Part shown: positions 37,601-48,197 of the stretch, piece after piece
Numbering within the stretch: position 1 is the first letter of the stretch
How the letters are laid out: each line of letters opens with the position of its first letter
From: Clavulina sp. PMI_390
Lineage: Eukaryota; Basidiomycota; Agaricomycetes; Cantharellales; Hydnaceae
DNA: 64,000 nucleotides
Direction of reading: 5' to 3'
Assembly (NCBI GenBank): GCA_015039315.1
Contig: WIDE01000016.1
Location: 410,945 to 474,944, forward strand
Notes under the pieces: model-generated
The model's input: the letters and a program-made list of their open reading frames with translations, nothing else
Databases searched by the model: none
Told to the model about the DNA's origin: nothing
Position numbers and translations under genes: made by a program

Positions 37601-39484
37601 CACCTTGGCCTCATTGACCCTCCCAGCCTCCTCTGCCTTGATCTATCCACCAGAGCCCATCAGTGTCCGCAAATTAACAATCTGGATAGTGGAACACTGG
37701 TTACTAACCTTGAGCTCGAACAGTTTCTCTGACAGAGGAACAAAATACTCGGTAAAGAAGCCGAGTTCTGTGTTCGTTGTGTATTGCGCCAACAGCGGTA
37801 GGAGGAATGCACGGCCAGGTTGTGGAGGTGGTTTGCCTTCAGATCTACACGTAATTTGCGAATAAGTACGCGAGCAAAACGTGGGCGATGAACGAAGAGA
37901 AAACTTACCCGGGAATGATATTCAATGGCAGCACCCCGTCGCTGAGCACGGCCCTCGGCCCCAGAACGCGAATGGCCGTCCCGAGCACCTCATCCGCCTG
38001 CTCACGATACTCGAAGCCCTTGGCAATTTTGAGACCGCCAACATAAATGATCAAGTGTACGACAAGGGCTTCTGCAGCGGTCACACGTTTGCTCGAAGCT
38101 GATGCTGCTGCTGTCGGGACCGGGAGACGAAGTCGAGAGATGAGAGCGACAAGAATGGACAGGAGGGAAGGGGTGGCTTTGGCATATGCGACGGCATGTA
38201 GGGATTCATCCAGCTTTACGATGATGGCTCCTACAGTAGAAGTTTTTAGAGCTGCATTCGCATGGCTCGCTTTTTTTGCTTTTTTGCTTGGGTCGACGTT
38301 CCCAGCGCTGGATGATGCTGCGGCCTCCACAGCACTGAGAATATCACTGTCCGCGATGCAATACCGAACCATTGCACAAAGGGCGCTCTCCGCTGCCTTC
38401 CTGCATCCAACGTCCTCGTTCTCAAGCCATGCCCATGTGGCCTCCCACACAGCAGAGAGGCGTGATGAGCACGAGCCTGAATCGGTACGAGCGAACGCCA
38501 CCATGGTGTTCTCGATTGCATCAAGCCATGATGGCGCAAGGGTGTGATGGGAAGGGGCGTATGAGATGAGGGTATTGAGGACTGATTGGGCAGGGATAGA
38601 GTCGGATAGAGATGGGGAGCGGAGGAGGGCAGACAGGAGAGCATAGGCTTGAGATGTCAGATAAGGGGAAGATAGGGTGGGGAGCGAGAGAGTGGCTTCC
38701 ACCAGTTGGTCAAGGTGCTAGAAGGTATGGAGGGATGTATCAATTCAGTGCCATCCTATTGGGAGTGCGCTATATGACATTGACTTACGGAAGGGGGCCA
38801 AGAGTCCACGATATCTTTGACGAATGCGCACGTCCATATTCCCATTTCCGTGCCTTGTTGCTGGCCTGGACTCCCAGCTACAGCACCCAGTATCCCAATA
38901 ACAAAGTCGGCTGTCTGCTTAGCATATGGATGAATTTGCAAAGGGGGCGGAGGGGAGTTTATAATTTCTGTTATAGCTTCCTGGGCCCTCTTTCGGACTT
39001 TTGGACGTGGATCGATCGTCAAGTCGAGTATAGTAGCATATGATTGACGAAGGATCGGGGATGAAGAAGTGAGGTGGTGGTTGTCGAGGGAGACGATGAG
39101 GGATGCAACTATGCCAATGGCAGATCGGACAGCAGGCGCAGATGTCGCAATAAGAGGGAAAAGAGGCGCAACAGTGTCGAGGATTGTCGATGAATTGCTT
39201 CGCAGGACGGGATGTGGGACATGAGGAACAACGAGGGAAAGCAAGTAAAGCAAGGAGGGGACCATCGCCCCTTCGTCGATATTTATTTCATTGCTGGACG
39301 ATTCCTCTCTTTTTACGGTTTCTTGGAGCGTGGCAAGAAATGAGGCATAGTAGGCGACTGGAGTAGGCTCCTGCCCTTGCTCTTGGAGGGTGGATTCGAC
39401 TGCAACGAGGAGCTTTGCGGGTGCCGATTGATTCAGAAGAGCACTTTTAACATGGGGCCGAATTTTATCGAGTGCTTCGTCCAT
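34642..39484 (-). CDS. RRP12: Ribosomal RNA-processing protein 12
   Basis: The first exon (38789-39484) encodes MDEALDKIRPHVKSALLNQ and HEAT-like helices; the second (37909-38717) continues them. Further exons carry GRAFLLPLLAQYTTNTELGF, FFTEYFVPLSEKLFELK, SVSGNMISVLFNVFSS, KVVHIFERMGRRFGWDEIM and a basic, acidic, Gln-containing tail ending in YAYLPLSSVGKKKGPGGHV and KYNITGKR. This is the RRP12/NUC173 layout, roughly 1,350 residues here. RRP12 is an importin-beta-like HEAT protein needed for export and maturation of both ribosomal subunits, acting in the nucleolus and nucleoplasm. About twelve exons are joined by GT-AG introns. The ATG at 39484 is 203 bp from the divergent TBC gene, so they share a promoter region. 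The C-terminal lysine-rich stretches are typical nucleolar signals. Confidence 0.9.
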
Positions 39485-39687
39485 GACTTTCTGGACGTCT
39501 AGAATTTTTTCGGGACGAGCCCCGTTGACGCGTGTTGTGGTGTTGTGGCCTGTGTCGGTCGATCCGATTCAATTGAATTGAGTATCGTATCGATCCCCCA
39601 AGTATGTGGCCTCTGACCTGACCAAGGCGAAGGGCTAAAACAGCGGAACCTAGGCGCCACAACGCGCCTGCAGAAATTCACAGAAAA
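39485..39687. promoter_or_regulatory. Shared divergent promoter RRP12 / TBC gene
   Basis: 203 bp separate the two start codons. The region holds an AT-rich centre with GATTCAATTGAATTGAG, an imperfect palindrome, but no TATA box. Both genes must start from here. Confidence 0.5.
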
Positions 39688-42309
39688 ATGACGGCACCTC
39701 CCGCCCGCCCCCACATCTTGAAATCCATAAACTCGGCTGCTCGATGGTCCCTTTCATCCACAAACGAGTGGGGGGAGGATGATGCCTGGGACTCGGGCTC
39801 CGACTCGGAATCGAAACCTTCGCATCCCACTGCAGCAAAGTCTCTATCACAAAGTGGCACCTTATCCCGCTCCGGCACGAGTAAAACATCAACTGTGACC
39901 CCTCATGCCTCAACATCTTCATCATCGCATCCTCATCGCCCCGATCCCATTCCCATATCACCTCGAAGAAAAACTTCTATGAACGGGGGACTCTCAAGAG
40001 CCCGTGATTCGCTTCCGAGCTCAAACAGCACGAATGGTGGCGTACCCGATGGCGCCTCATCGCTTGCCTTCTCCTTCACGCATGTCAGCCACCCATCATC
40101 TTCATCATACCCAGCCACAAGCAACCTCGCATCGCATCCGGAACTCGAGTCAGGCCATCTAGGCGACGATGACGAGAATGATTGGCAAGAACAGGAACGT
40201 GATGAACGCGAACGTGCCGGCTGGACAATAGTCCGCTCGGACTATGTCGGGCCAGAAAGTTCTCTAACGGAGCTCAGTGCAGTATCAGGAGATCTCGACT
40301 CAAGTCTTGTCGTCGGTGGACTAGAGCCTTCCGTCTTTGACCCCGATGATTCGGAGGACGAGCCAGTCAAGGAAGGGCAGGATGCAATTGTCCCTGACGC
40401 GGAAGAGATTGCAAAAGGTCTGTTAGAGTAACAGGAATAGTCCATACACTGTTACTCATTCCCCCACTCCCTAGATCCAATGTTTGCAATTCGGAAAGAA
40501 CAACTCGCCCAAGCCGCCTCAAGCCCTCTTCCATCGACCACCGCCTCCCGCGACAGCTCCCCTGGCCAACATAGCCTCGGTAGCACAAGAGGACGCGCCA
40601 AGGGAAAAGCGCGTGCCAGTATTCCTCTGGAGCGGAGCCGGAGCCTTCGATCAAATCGGAAATATGGCAAGGTGGTGGATTGCCTGAGCAAACCAGACGT
40701 TAACATGAGTTAGTCCATCGCTCGCGTATATCTTTGAAGGATTCTCACAAATCTGTATCATTTCTGACTCTTCTTCTCCATATCATCATATGTCCACCCA
40801 TTCATCGTGCGTCCCCTTCGACAGGCGACCTCCGCAAGCTCGCTTGGGCAGGCCTTCCACCCACTCTTCGGCCTGTCGCCTGGCCCCTCCTGCTCGGATA
40901 CCTCCCTCTCAACGAATCCACCCGCCTTACTACTCTACAAAGAAAGCGGGACGAGTATCGCAATCTCGTCGACCTTACATTCGCTTCCGCAAACAAAAAT
41001 GGTGGCTCTACCGGAGTCGGGGCCGGCGGACGCGGACAAAGAGATGGTTTAGACGGACAAATCTGGCACCAGATCGAGATTGATGTGCCGAGGACCCGGC
41101 CTGGTGTTCGGCTGTGGATGGAAGCAGCAACACAGAGAGTGCGTTACCCTTTGCTTCTGATTGGTTCTAGCTCTGATTGCCCCATTGTGCGGTCATTGAT
41201 GCCATTTTGTGCTCTCAGAGTTTGGAGAGGATCCTGTATGTCTGGGCAATACGACACCCCGCGAGTGGATACGTCCAGGGGATCAACGACCTCGTCACTC
41301 CATTCTTCCAAGTGTTCCTCTCCGCGTATATAGGTGCGTCATTAGCCTCTATGCTCAACCTTATTTCTCTGTCCGCCGTCTAATTTTCTTATCGAAATCG
41401 ATTTTTCGTCATTGCTAGATTGTGACCCGGAGTCGTTTGATCCTTCCCATCTTCCCCCAGACATTCTCAACGCGATTGAAGCTGATTCGTTCTGGTGCCT
41501 CTCTCGCCTCCTTGATGGTATTCAAGATAACTACATCAACCAACAGCCGGGGATCCAGAGGAGCGTGAGGAGAATGAGCGAGCTAGTCGGACGAATCGAT
41601 GGTGCGATCCCTTTCTCCCTTGGCTCCATCGCTAATATTGACTCAAGTGTGTCGTACGCGTGTGAATAGCCCCATTAGCAGCACACTTGCAGCATGAAGG
41701 CGTCGAGTTCATGCAGTTCGCCTTCCGATGGATGAATTGTCTCTTGATGAGAGAGATCAGTGTCAAGAATACGATTCGGATGTGGGACACATATCTCGTG
41801 CGTTCCCATATCATCGTCTCTCATGATGTCTCACGTATTGATTGATATTGCTGTCTGCTTTCTAATTCTGATGCTCGCAACTTGTCTCAATTTGATCGTG
41901 GAATACGGCTATGCATCAACCTCTATTGATTGCATAGGCTGAAGGCACAGAAGCGTTCTCCCAGTTCCATCTTTATGTGTGCTCGGCCTTCCTGGTCAAG
42001 TGGAGCGCGAAGCTGAAGGAGATGGACTTCCAGGTTCGCTTCTCCCACGTGCTTCTGTTAGATTTACCTGTCATTTGCTCATGTGATTTTCAAATCTCTG
42101 TCGCGCTCATTGCTCCACTACCACGTATCATTACATCTACACCTACTTACCCATTCTAGGGCATCATCATGTTCCTCCAATCTCTCCCTACTCAAGACTG
42201 GGGTGATCATGAGGTCGAACTTCTCCTCAGCGAAGCCTTCCTCCTTAATAGCGTCTGGCACAACGCGCAAAGCCATTTTGGGACAGGGAGTACCCCAGGG
42301 GGGAGGTAG
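39688..42309 (+). CDS. TBC-domain Rab GAP, Gyp1/TBC1D22 type
   Basis: Eight exons give 649 residues: 39688-40417, 40475-40708, 40825-41138, 41219-41333, 41419-41601, 41670-41797, 41938-42033 and 42160-42309, all in frame. The first 250 residues are Ser-rich and acidic (NEWGEDDAWDSGSDSES). The TBC domain starts near residue 320 with LRKLAWAGLPPTLRPVAWPL. The catalytic Arg finger lies in IDVPRTRP and the Gln finger in SGYVQGINDLVTPFF, so it should be an active GAP. RILYVWAIRHPASGYVQGIN and FRWMNCLLMREI are typical of the Gyp1/TBC1D22 branch, which acts on Ypt1/Rab1-type GTPases at the Golgi. Rab specificity here is inferred from the branch. The first intron uses GTCTGT as donor. Confidence 0.9.
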
Positions 42310-42478
42310 CGTCATGTGAGAAGAGCACAATTGTGATATCCTGTACTTGCATTACATGTAATGGGTTGGTGTGTCACCCTTAGACGCACTGAATGAGTGT
42401 ATAACCCTTGCTATTCTATTCACTTGAGTAGGCGTGGTTGGATTGGACCATGCAGAGAGCGTGAAACAGTGATTCACC

Positions 42479-43371
42479 TCACTGCGGTGTGTTAGAGGCG
42501 GAGAGCATCTCCTTCATGATGATAGCCTCTACAGCCTTCCAGGCGACTTCAACACCCTCACCACATTCTCCCCACCAGTCTATCTCTTCTTGAGATAGCT
42601 TCTCCAATACGTAGTTCTGGTATCTGCCCTGGTTGGGTGGTCGACCGATACCAATACGTATACGGTGGAAATTGGGCCCCTGCAGAGAGGATATTAGGCT
42701 CGTAACGCCATTGTGTCCGTTGGCAGAGCCACCGATACGCGGGTGTATCGAGTATGGCTTATGAGAAAGAGAGTCATGCAGCACGATCACTCTTGAGGGA
42801 TCCATGGGCCGGATGTAGTTTTTGTATGCAAGGTGCGCAGCTTTTCCAGAGACATTCATGAGCAGTTCTGCCAAGAGACGCAAAAGGGAGACAGTGGAGG
42901 GAAGGATGGACCCAAGTCAGAGCATGCTTGCCATTGAGCTAGTTCTGAGACCTCACTAGGTTTAGCTAGAACGACATTCACTCGGAGGGGGGCCAGATGT
43001 TTAGGTGCTGGCGGAGGAGACGGAGGCAGTGTAGAAAGGGTAGAGGAAGTGTTGCTGGACTCCGCCTCAGAGGTCGTGGTGGCGTCTGGCTTTGGTTGCC
43101 TTTTCTGCTTCTTGCTCTTGGGGGGTTTGGGAAGCTCTATTTCTATTTCTTTCTGCGCGGCCCATGAAAGCAGATTGCGCTCCTCCCTGAGGGTGACTCC
43201 TAGTCGAGCAGCAAACGATTCTAACAAGAGTTGACCAACACTAACATTGGAATGATTGCCATCAGAAATATGGGGTGTTATCGGCCGTATGTGTGCCTCT
43301 TACCTATGTCTAGTTTTTGGGTAGGTGTAATTACCAAGACCAATAATTAGAAAGGAAGCGCGATTGTTCAT
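42479..43371 (-). CDS. Peptidyl-tRNA hydrolase, bacterial/mitochondrial type
   Basis: Three exons (43304-43371, 42957-43240, 42479-42867) give 246 residues. The protein opens FLIIGLGNYTYPKTRHSVG, which holds the substrate-binding Asn and the catalytic His of the Pth family. KPKLLMNVSGKAA, VLHDSLSHKP with the conserved Asp, and GSANGHNGV with the His-Asn pair complete the active site. The enzyme frees tRNA from stalled peptidyl-tRNA and in fungi of this type usually works in mitochondria. Compared with E. coli Pth (about 194 residues) there is an insertion of about 45 residues, KPPKSKKQKRQPKPD followed by Ser/Thr/Pro-rich sequence, before LAPLRVNVVLAKP. No clear mitochondrial presequence is visible. 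It lies 114 bp from the divergent BRCT gene. Confidence 0.88.
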
Positions 43372-43485
43372 AGAAAGGAAAGATTGATTGTTGTCATCTA
43401 TTTGGATCTCACAGCCACCTACCGCGTTCCCTTTGACTCCTGCTCGCGATCCACATTCCCCACCAGCAACGGGCGAGAGGAGTTT
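43372..43485. promoter_or_regulatory. Shared divergent promoter PTH1 / BRCT gene
   Basis: Only 114 bp separate the two start codons, so transcription starts overlap or lie very close. I see no clear TATA box. Confidence 0.45.
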
Positions 43486-46400
43486 ATGGCAGAGCAAGAG
43501 CAGGAAGCAGATTCTCATGCGCGCTCTTCCGACCCTGACTCTGGAAAAGGCGATCTCTTTATACATCTTCGCTTCTACATCTCTGAAAGCCTGAGACCAG
43601 ACGCTGCACATCTCATCCGACGCGTCATAGAGAAGAATGATGGCTCCATTCTATCTCGCTATGAACTGGCTTCGTCCGACTATATCATCACAGACTCCCA
43701 TACTCTCGAGCGAGACGCGCTTCATGAGTTTGGATCCGACGCGTCCAAAGCCCAACCACATATTGTTACTGTGAGTCACTTGCTCGAACACGTGTTGGTT
43801 ACCACTACCAATCTGAACTGTCGGCCTCGTCTCGGTGCTGAATTTATTCATTCTCTAGCCCCAATGGTTATGGACGGCAGTGTGGATATCCAAACTTCCC
43901 GAGTCAGTCCTATCTTGATCAGTTCGTCATGATCACTGACGCGCTTCACTCTGCAGTCCTCAATATTATAGTACGGATCCTCGAAAGATATTTTCAGGCG
44001 TTGTAGCCTGCTGCGAAGATGTACGTTCTCTTGACTCGCCATCGACTGTGCAGGCTTGCTAAGCAAATCCCAACGCACAGATACAACTCGGCGACAAAGA
44101 GGCAATTGCTGCCGGCATCCGAGCACTAGGTGGTCAATTCAAATACGAATTGACGCGAGACGTCACTCACCTTTTCGTCGTTTCACCCTCAGGTGTAAGT
44201 CAATCGCTAATCCTGACTCAATTCTTTTCGCTGATTCCAGAGATCGTAGCCCAAATATGACGCTGCCATGAAGTACTTCGAGTCGGTTCACCAGCCTGCT
44301 GTTCTCACCCCACTATGGTTCGACGATTCATGCAAACTTAAGCGTGCTCAGCCTCTGGAACGGTACCTCTTTCCTAACCCTCAAGTTCTTCGGCCATCCG
44401 TACCAAATCAACCAGTGGACATGAACGCTTCCAAAGAGACTGATCGAGCAAAGCGAGCGGAAATCCTCAACGCGAACCTCGACAAGTTACTCAACGGCGA
44501 GCTCAAGACTCCTCGATTAACTCGAGACAAAGAGCGAGTGGAGGATGTGAGGGCCGTTTGGGCAAGTGTACCTCAGGCAGCCGGAAATGGCCAAGTTAAT
44601 TCGGACGTCATTCCCAGCTCGCAGAGTGAGGGCGTTTGGGCTGGGAGGCGAATCGTTCTCGCCGATAGCCTCGAACTTGCGGCCAGGGCGCAGTCTGTGC
44701 ATGCTCAGATCTCCGTCCACCATGGGGTCGTGGTGGAAGAGGACTTCCCGTCAACGGATGACTACGACGTATTGATTACTGCGCATAGCGAAGGAACGCA
44801 ATACCGACAGGTTCGTACTTGTGTCCTTCAGGCTCGAAGGTTGGACTGATGTTTGGTACATTCTCTATAGGCACACCGTGCCAAAAAGCTGATAGGGACC
44901 CTCGCTTGGCTTTTTTATGTTATGAGTACCGGCCGGTTAACGTCTCCGTCGGATCACATCCTGCATGCTCCTTTCCCCAGCTCCTCCATAGCTGAGCTTG
45001 TAGACAAGGCGAGCCATTGTACCCCAAATACTTGGAAATCAAAGCTCATTTGTGATACAGAAAATCACGATCACAAATTATACGGGGGACGCCCGTGAGT
45101 ACTTGAAGAAGTTGCTCGCAATTCTGGGCGCTGAGCCATCACCAAGTATGGGGAGAGATACCTACGTCGTCATCGCCGCTACGTATGTCACTGCTTCCAC
45201 GCATCATACTCTCAGATTAACCATCTTGCTTCATAGTCTGGAAGGAAAGAAGGCGGAAACAGCGGAGAAGTGGGGTATCCCCATAGTAAACCACTTGTGG
45301 CTCGAGGAATGTTTCCAACAATGGCAGTATATCAACCCTGCTTCGGAAACAGGGCGTTTCGTGTCTTTCCCTCGTGGAGTCAACTATGCCAATATATTAG
45401 GAGCCCAGGGCATTGGCAACGTTCGGCGCGACCCTCCCACTCGACATGGACGCGGCGAGTCTGAGGCCAAGCCAGAAACTCTCAAGCCCAAGCCGACGGC
45501 CATATCACAAGCATCTCACGCGGCAAGTGTCGCTGAAGTAGAAGGGGCGCTTGGTATAGGTGAATCGGATATGCCGACTGATACGGCTGTCAACAATGGA
45601 GTTGCTTCACAGATGGACTCCATCGTCCCTGACACGGATCCAGTCGAGATGGACACCGATGTTCCAAATCCTCAATCTGATCCTATGGATATAGATGATA
45701 TAGATGAGGATACTGCCTCACCCAGTAAGGTACCGGCTGTCTCCCAACCCTCCACCTCTTCTCCTACTACCCCACGCCACAAAAAGCATGGAAGCCACGC
45801 CAGAGAGGGGTTATGGGATTCACCGCAAAAGTCCGAGGCATCGAACCACTCCCAAGCAACCCCTCGCGCTTCTATAAAGCGCACAGTAGATCTTTCCTCT
45901 CCGGCGCGCCCCTCCCAATTATCTGCAGCGGCTTCCTCCCCCTCACGATCGACTCATTCCAGTCCCAAAAAGAAGCGCCATGCTGCGGCCTTCATTGATC
46001 TCAGCGACGACGACGACGATAACGGCGAATCTTTCCCGTCTGCAAGTCAGATCTGGATGAGTACACAAGCGATAAGGCAGGACAAGGAAGCACATCCTCC
46101 TCTCGAGTCTCAGTCACAATCCACACCTGATCCGGGATCAGAAGCAGAGCCAGATCCCTCCTCTCCGCTCAGTTCTCCTCCGCCGAAGGGTAAGGAGAAA
46201 GAGAAGGCACGCTCGAGGGACGAGGAGATGTCACAGGAGAGCGAGGAAGAAAGCATGCCCCCAGCTAAAAGGCAGCGCATCCAGAAGAAAGCTGTCAACA
46301 GCTACGACAATGAATCAGGACCCTCACAGGTTGTCCCTCATCCGGAACCCGTACCTCCATCAAAAGGTGCCTCTGAGAAGGAACAATCTAAACCCGCTCC

Positions 46401-47943
46401 GCTTGGGCGAGGTGGTTCACGAAGCAGTGCGGGCGAGAGGGCCTCGATTCGATCCACCTCGTCGAAAAATCGTTCTGACTATGTCCCGACCGAAGATGAC
46501 GAAACCGGAAACGATTCAGCACTCACACGTCTTGAAGAGGACTCTGAGATCGAGAACATTTGGAAACCACTTGCAAACGCCATGAACAAGGCGAATGCAG
46601 ACGCTCGCAAGAGACTGAGTGATCCCAATCCTTCCGGCTCCCCCTCTTCAAAGACCGTACGTGCCCATGCCTCCATGAACGAGGCATCTTCCTCGAGGCA
46701 CGACGGTAGTTCCACCACTCCTGCTTCCGCGCGGACCAAAAGGCAGGCCGCAACGAAAGCTGCTGTGAACCTCGCCGCCAATGTCGAGGATATGAATAAG
46801 TTCCAGGCGGACATGCTGAGGAGCAAGGGTGACCCGAGAAAAATGTCTTTGGTGCGACAGTCTGACAGCCCAGACCGTGTCGCGCTCGCATCAAGCTCGA
46901 AAAAAGGGCGTCCGGCGAAAGTAAAGATGGAGGTGATGGTTTTCCTCTCGCATTATCTTGAATTGATGCCTAATCCTGCCTCGATCATAGGATACATCAG
47001 ATGAGGAGAGCGACAGCGGAGAATCGTCGGACTCCGCTGACGAGAAGTCTACGAAGCGAAAACCTAGGTACGTCTCTTTCAATCACCGTGGAAGATTTCT
47101 TGTGCAGCCGCCTGATTTAACTCCTTCAGTGCGGTACCCCAACCAAAGAAGCGGAAACCGAAAGTTCTCCTCACCAAAGCAGGAGTTAAGCCAGGAGAAG
47201 AAGACTACGAGGTACTACCCGCTCAAGAGTTAACTCGTTGTCATGCCTTTGTGTCTAACATCTATTTGCAGGCATTCGTGAAGATGGTGAACCTGACGGA
47301 TGACCCAGACGACTGTGCCTATGTGGTCACCACTGAGATCAGCAGAACGGAGAAGTTCGTTCGGGCAATGCCCCACCATCCAATCTACGTTGATACGTCG
47401 TGGATCACTGCCTCTGTGGAGGCTGGGGAATTACAAGGTATGCTTAGACTCCGCTTACAATCCACGCGATTGCTGAGTATCCGGGAATAGATACCGAAGA
47501 CCATCTCCTCAATGACCCCGAAGGCGAGAAGCACTGGAAATTTAAGTTGGCGGATGCTCTCGAAAGGGCTCGTTCTATGCCGCAGCGCATCTTCCATGGC
47601 TACACCTTCCACGTCACAAAGAGTGTCAAGCCTGACATCGAAGTTATCAAGAGAGTGGCGGAATCGGCTGGTGGTAAAGTGAGTATTCCATGTTTTTGTT
47701 TTGTTTCCGGGTATTAATGTCAGACTTTTCGTGCCGCAGGCTCAAGCCATCAAGATGCCCAAGGAGCGCCTCTTCTCCAACAAACCTACCTCGATCCTTC
47801 TTTCATGCGGGGAAGATCGGGACGAGTGGATTGGTCTGCTCAAGCACGGGGTCAAGGTCTATACCGTCGAATTGATCTTGAACTCGGTGCTGAGGCAGGA
47901 AATCGACTGGCAGGGCAAAGCGGGGCAGGTGCTGCTGACCTGA
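43486..47943 (+). CDS. Rtt107/Brc1-like multi-BRCT protein
   Basis: Thirteen or so exons give about 1,240 residues. Start is the ATG at 43486 (MAEQEQEADSHARSS); the frame open further upstream has no ATG. N-terminal BRCT repeats include DLFIHLRFYIS...SDYIITD, TPQWLWTAVWISKLPE, IFSGVVACCEDIQLGDKEAI with THLFVV, and WAGRRIVLADSL. A fourth unit has ITITNYTGDAREYLKKLLA and WGIPIVNHLWLEECF. A 500-residue Ser/Glu/Lys-rich linker follows (45400-46930), including an acidic IDLSDDDDD patch. The last two BRCTs contain VVTTEISRTEKFVRA...VDTSWITAS and RIFHGYTFHVTKS...KVYTVELILNSVL. This layout fits Rtt107/Brc1, a scaffold that reads gamma-H2A and recruits Slx4 or Smc5-Smc6 at stalled forks. Assignment to that family rather than another BRCT protein is well supported by the tandem arrangement. 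Confidence 0.85.
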
Positions 47944-48197
47944 GTGCTCCATCATTATAGGCACCCCCTGTGGTTGAGTTCCTAGATTGTGATGTTATTT
48001 TCGTTTCCTTTGCGGATCTATGAACGATTAGCTTGCTTCTTTGTAATACTAGCCATTTTTACGGTTTTTCTTTTCTGGTCAACGATTGTCGCCGCTGCAA
48101 ACGCGCTTGCGGCGCCTGCCGATTACGCGCTGTGACATTGTGACTCCCCCTCGCGCCATCCTGCCACCCTTGTCCTCGGGCGCTGCAGTTATCTTAT

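Noticed and set aside
39688..40437. Separate 247-residue acidic protein ahead of the TBC gene
   Set aside because: A GT-AG intron (40418-40474) joins it in frame to the TBC exons, and the disordered N-terminus is usual in this family.
44870..45060. End of the BRCT gene near 45060 with a second gene starting at 45052
   Set aside because: A phase-0 GTAGAC donor at 45000 and the acceptor at 45060 join the two parts in frame, and BRCT repeats continue on both sides.
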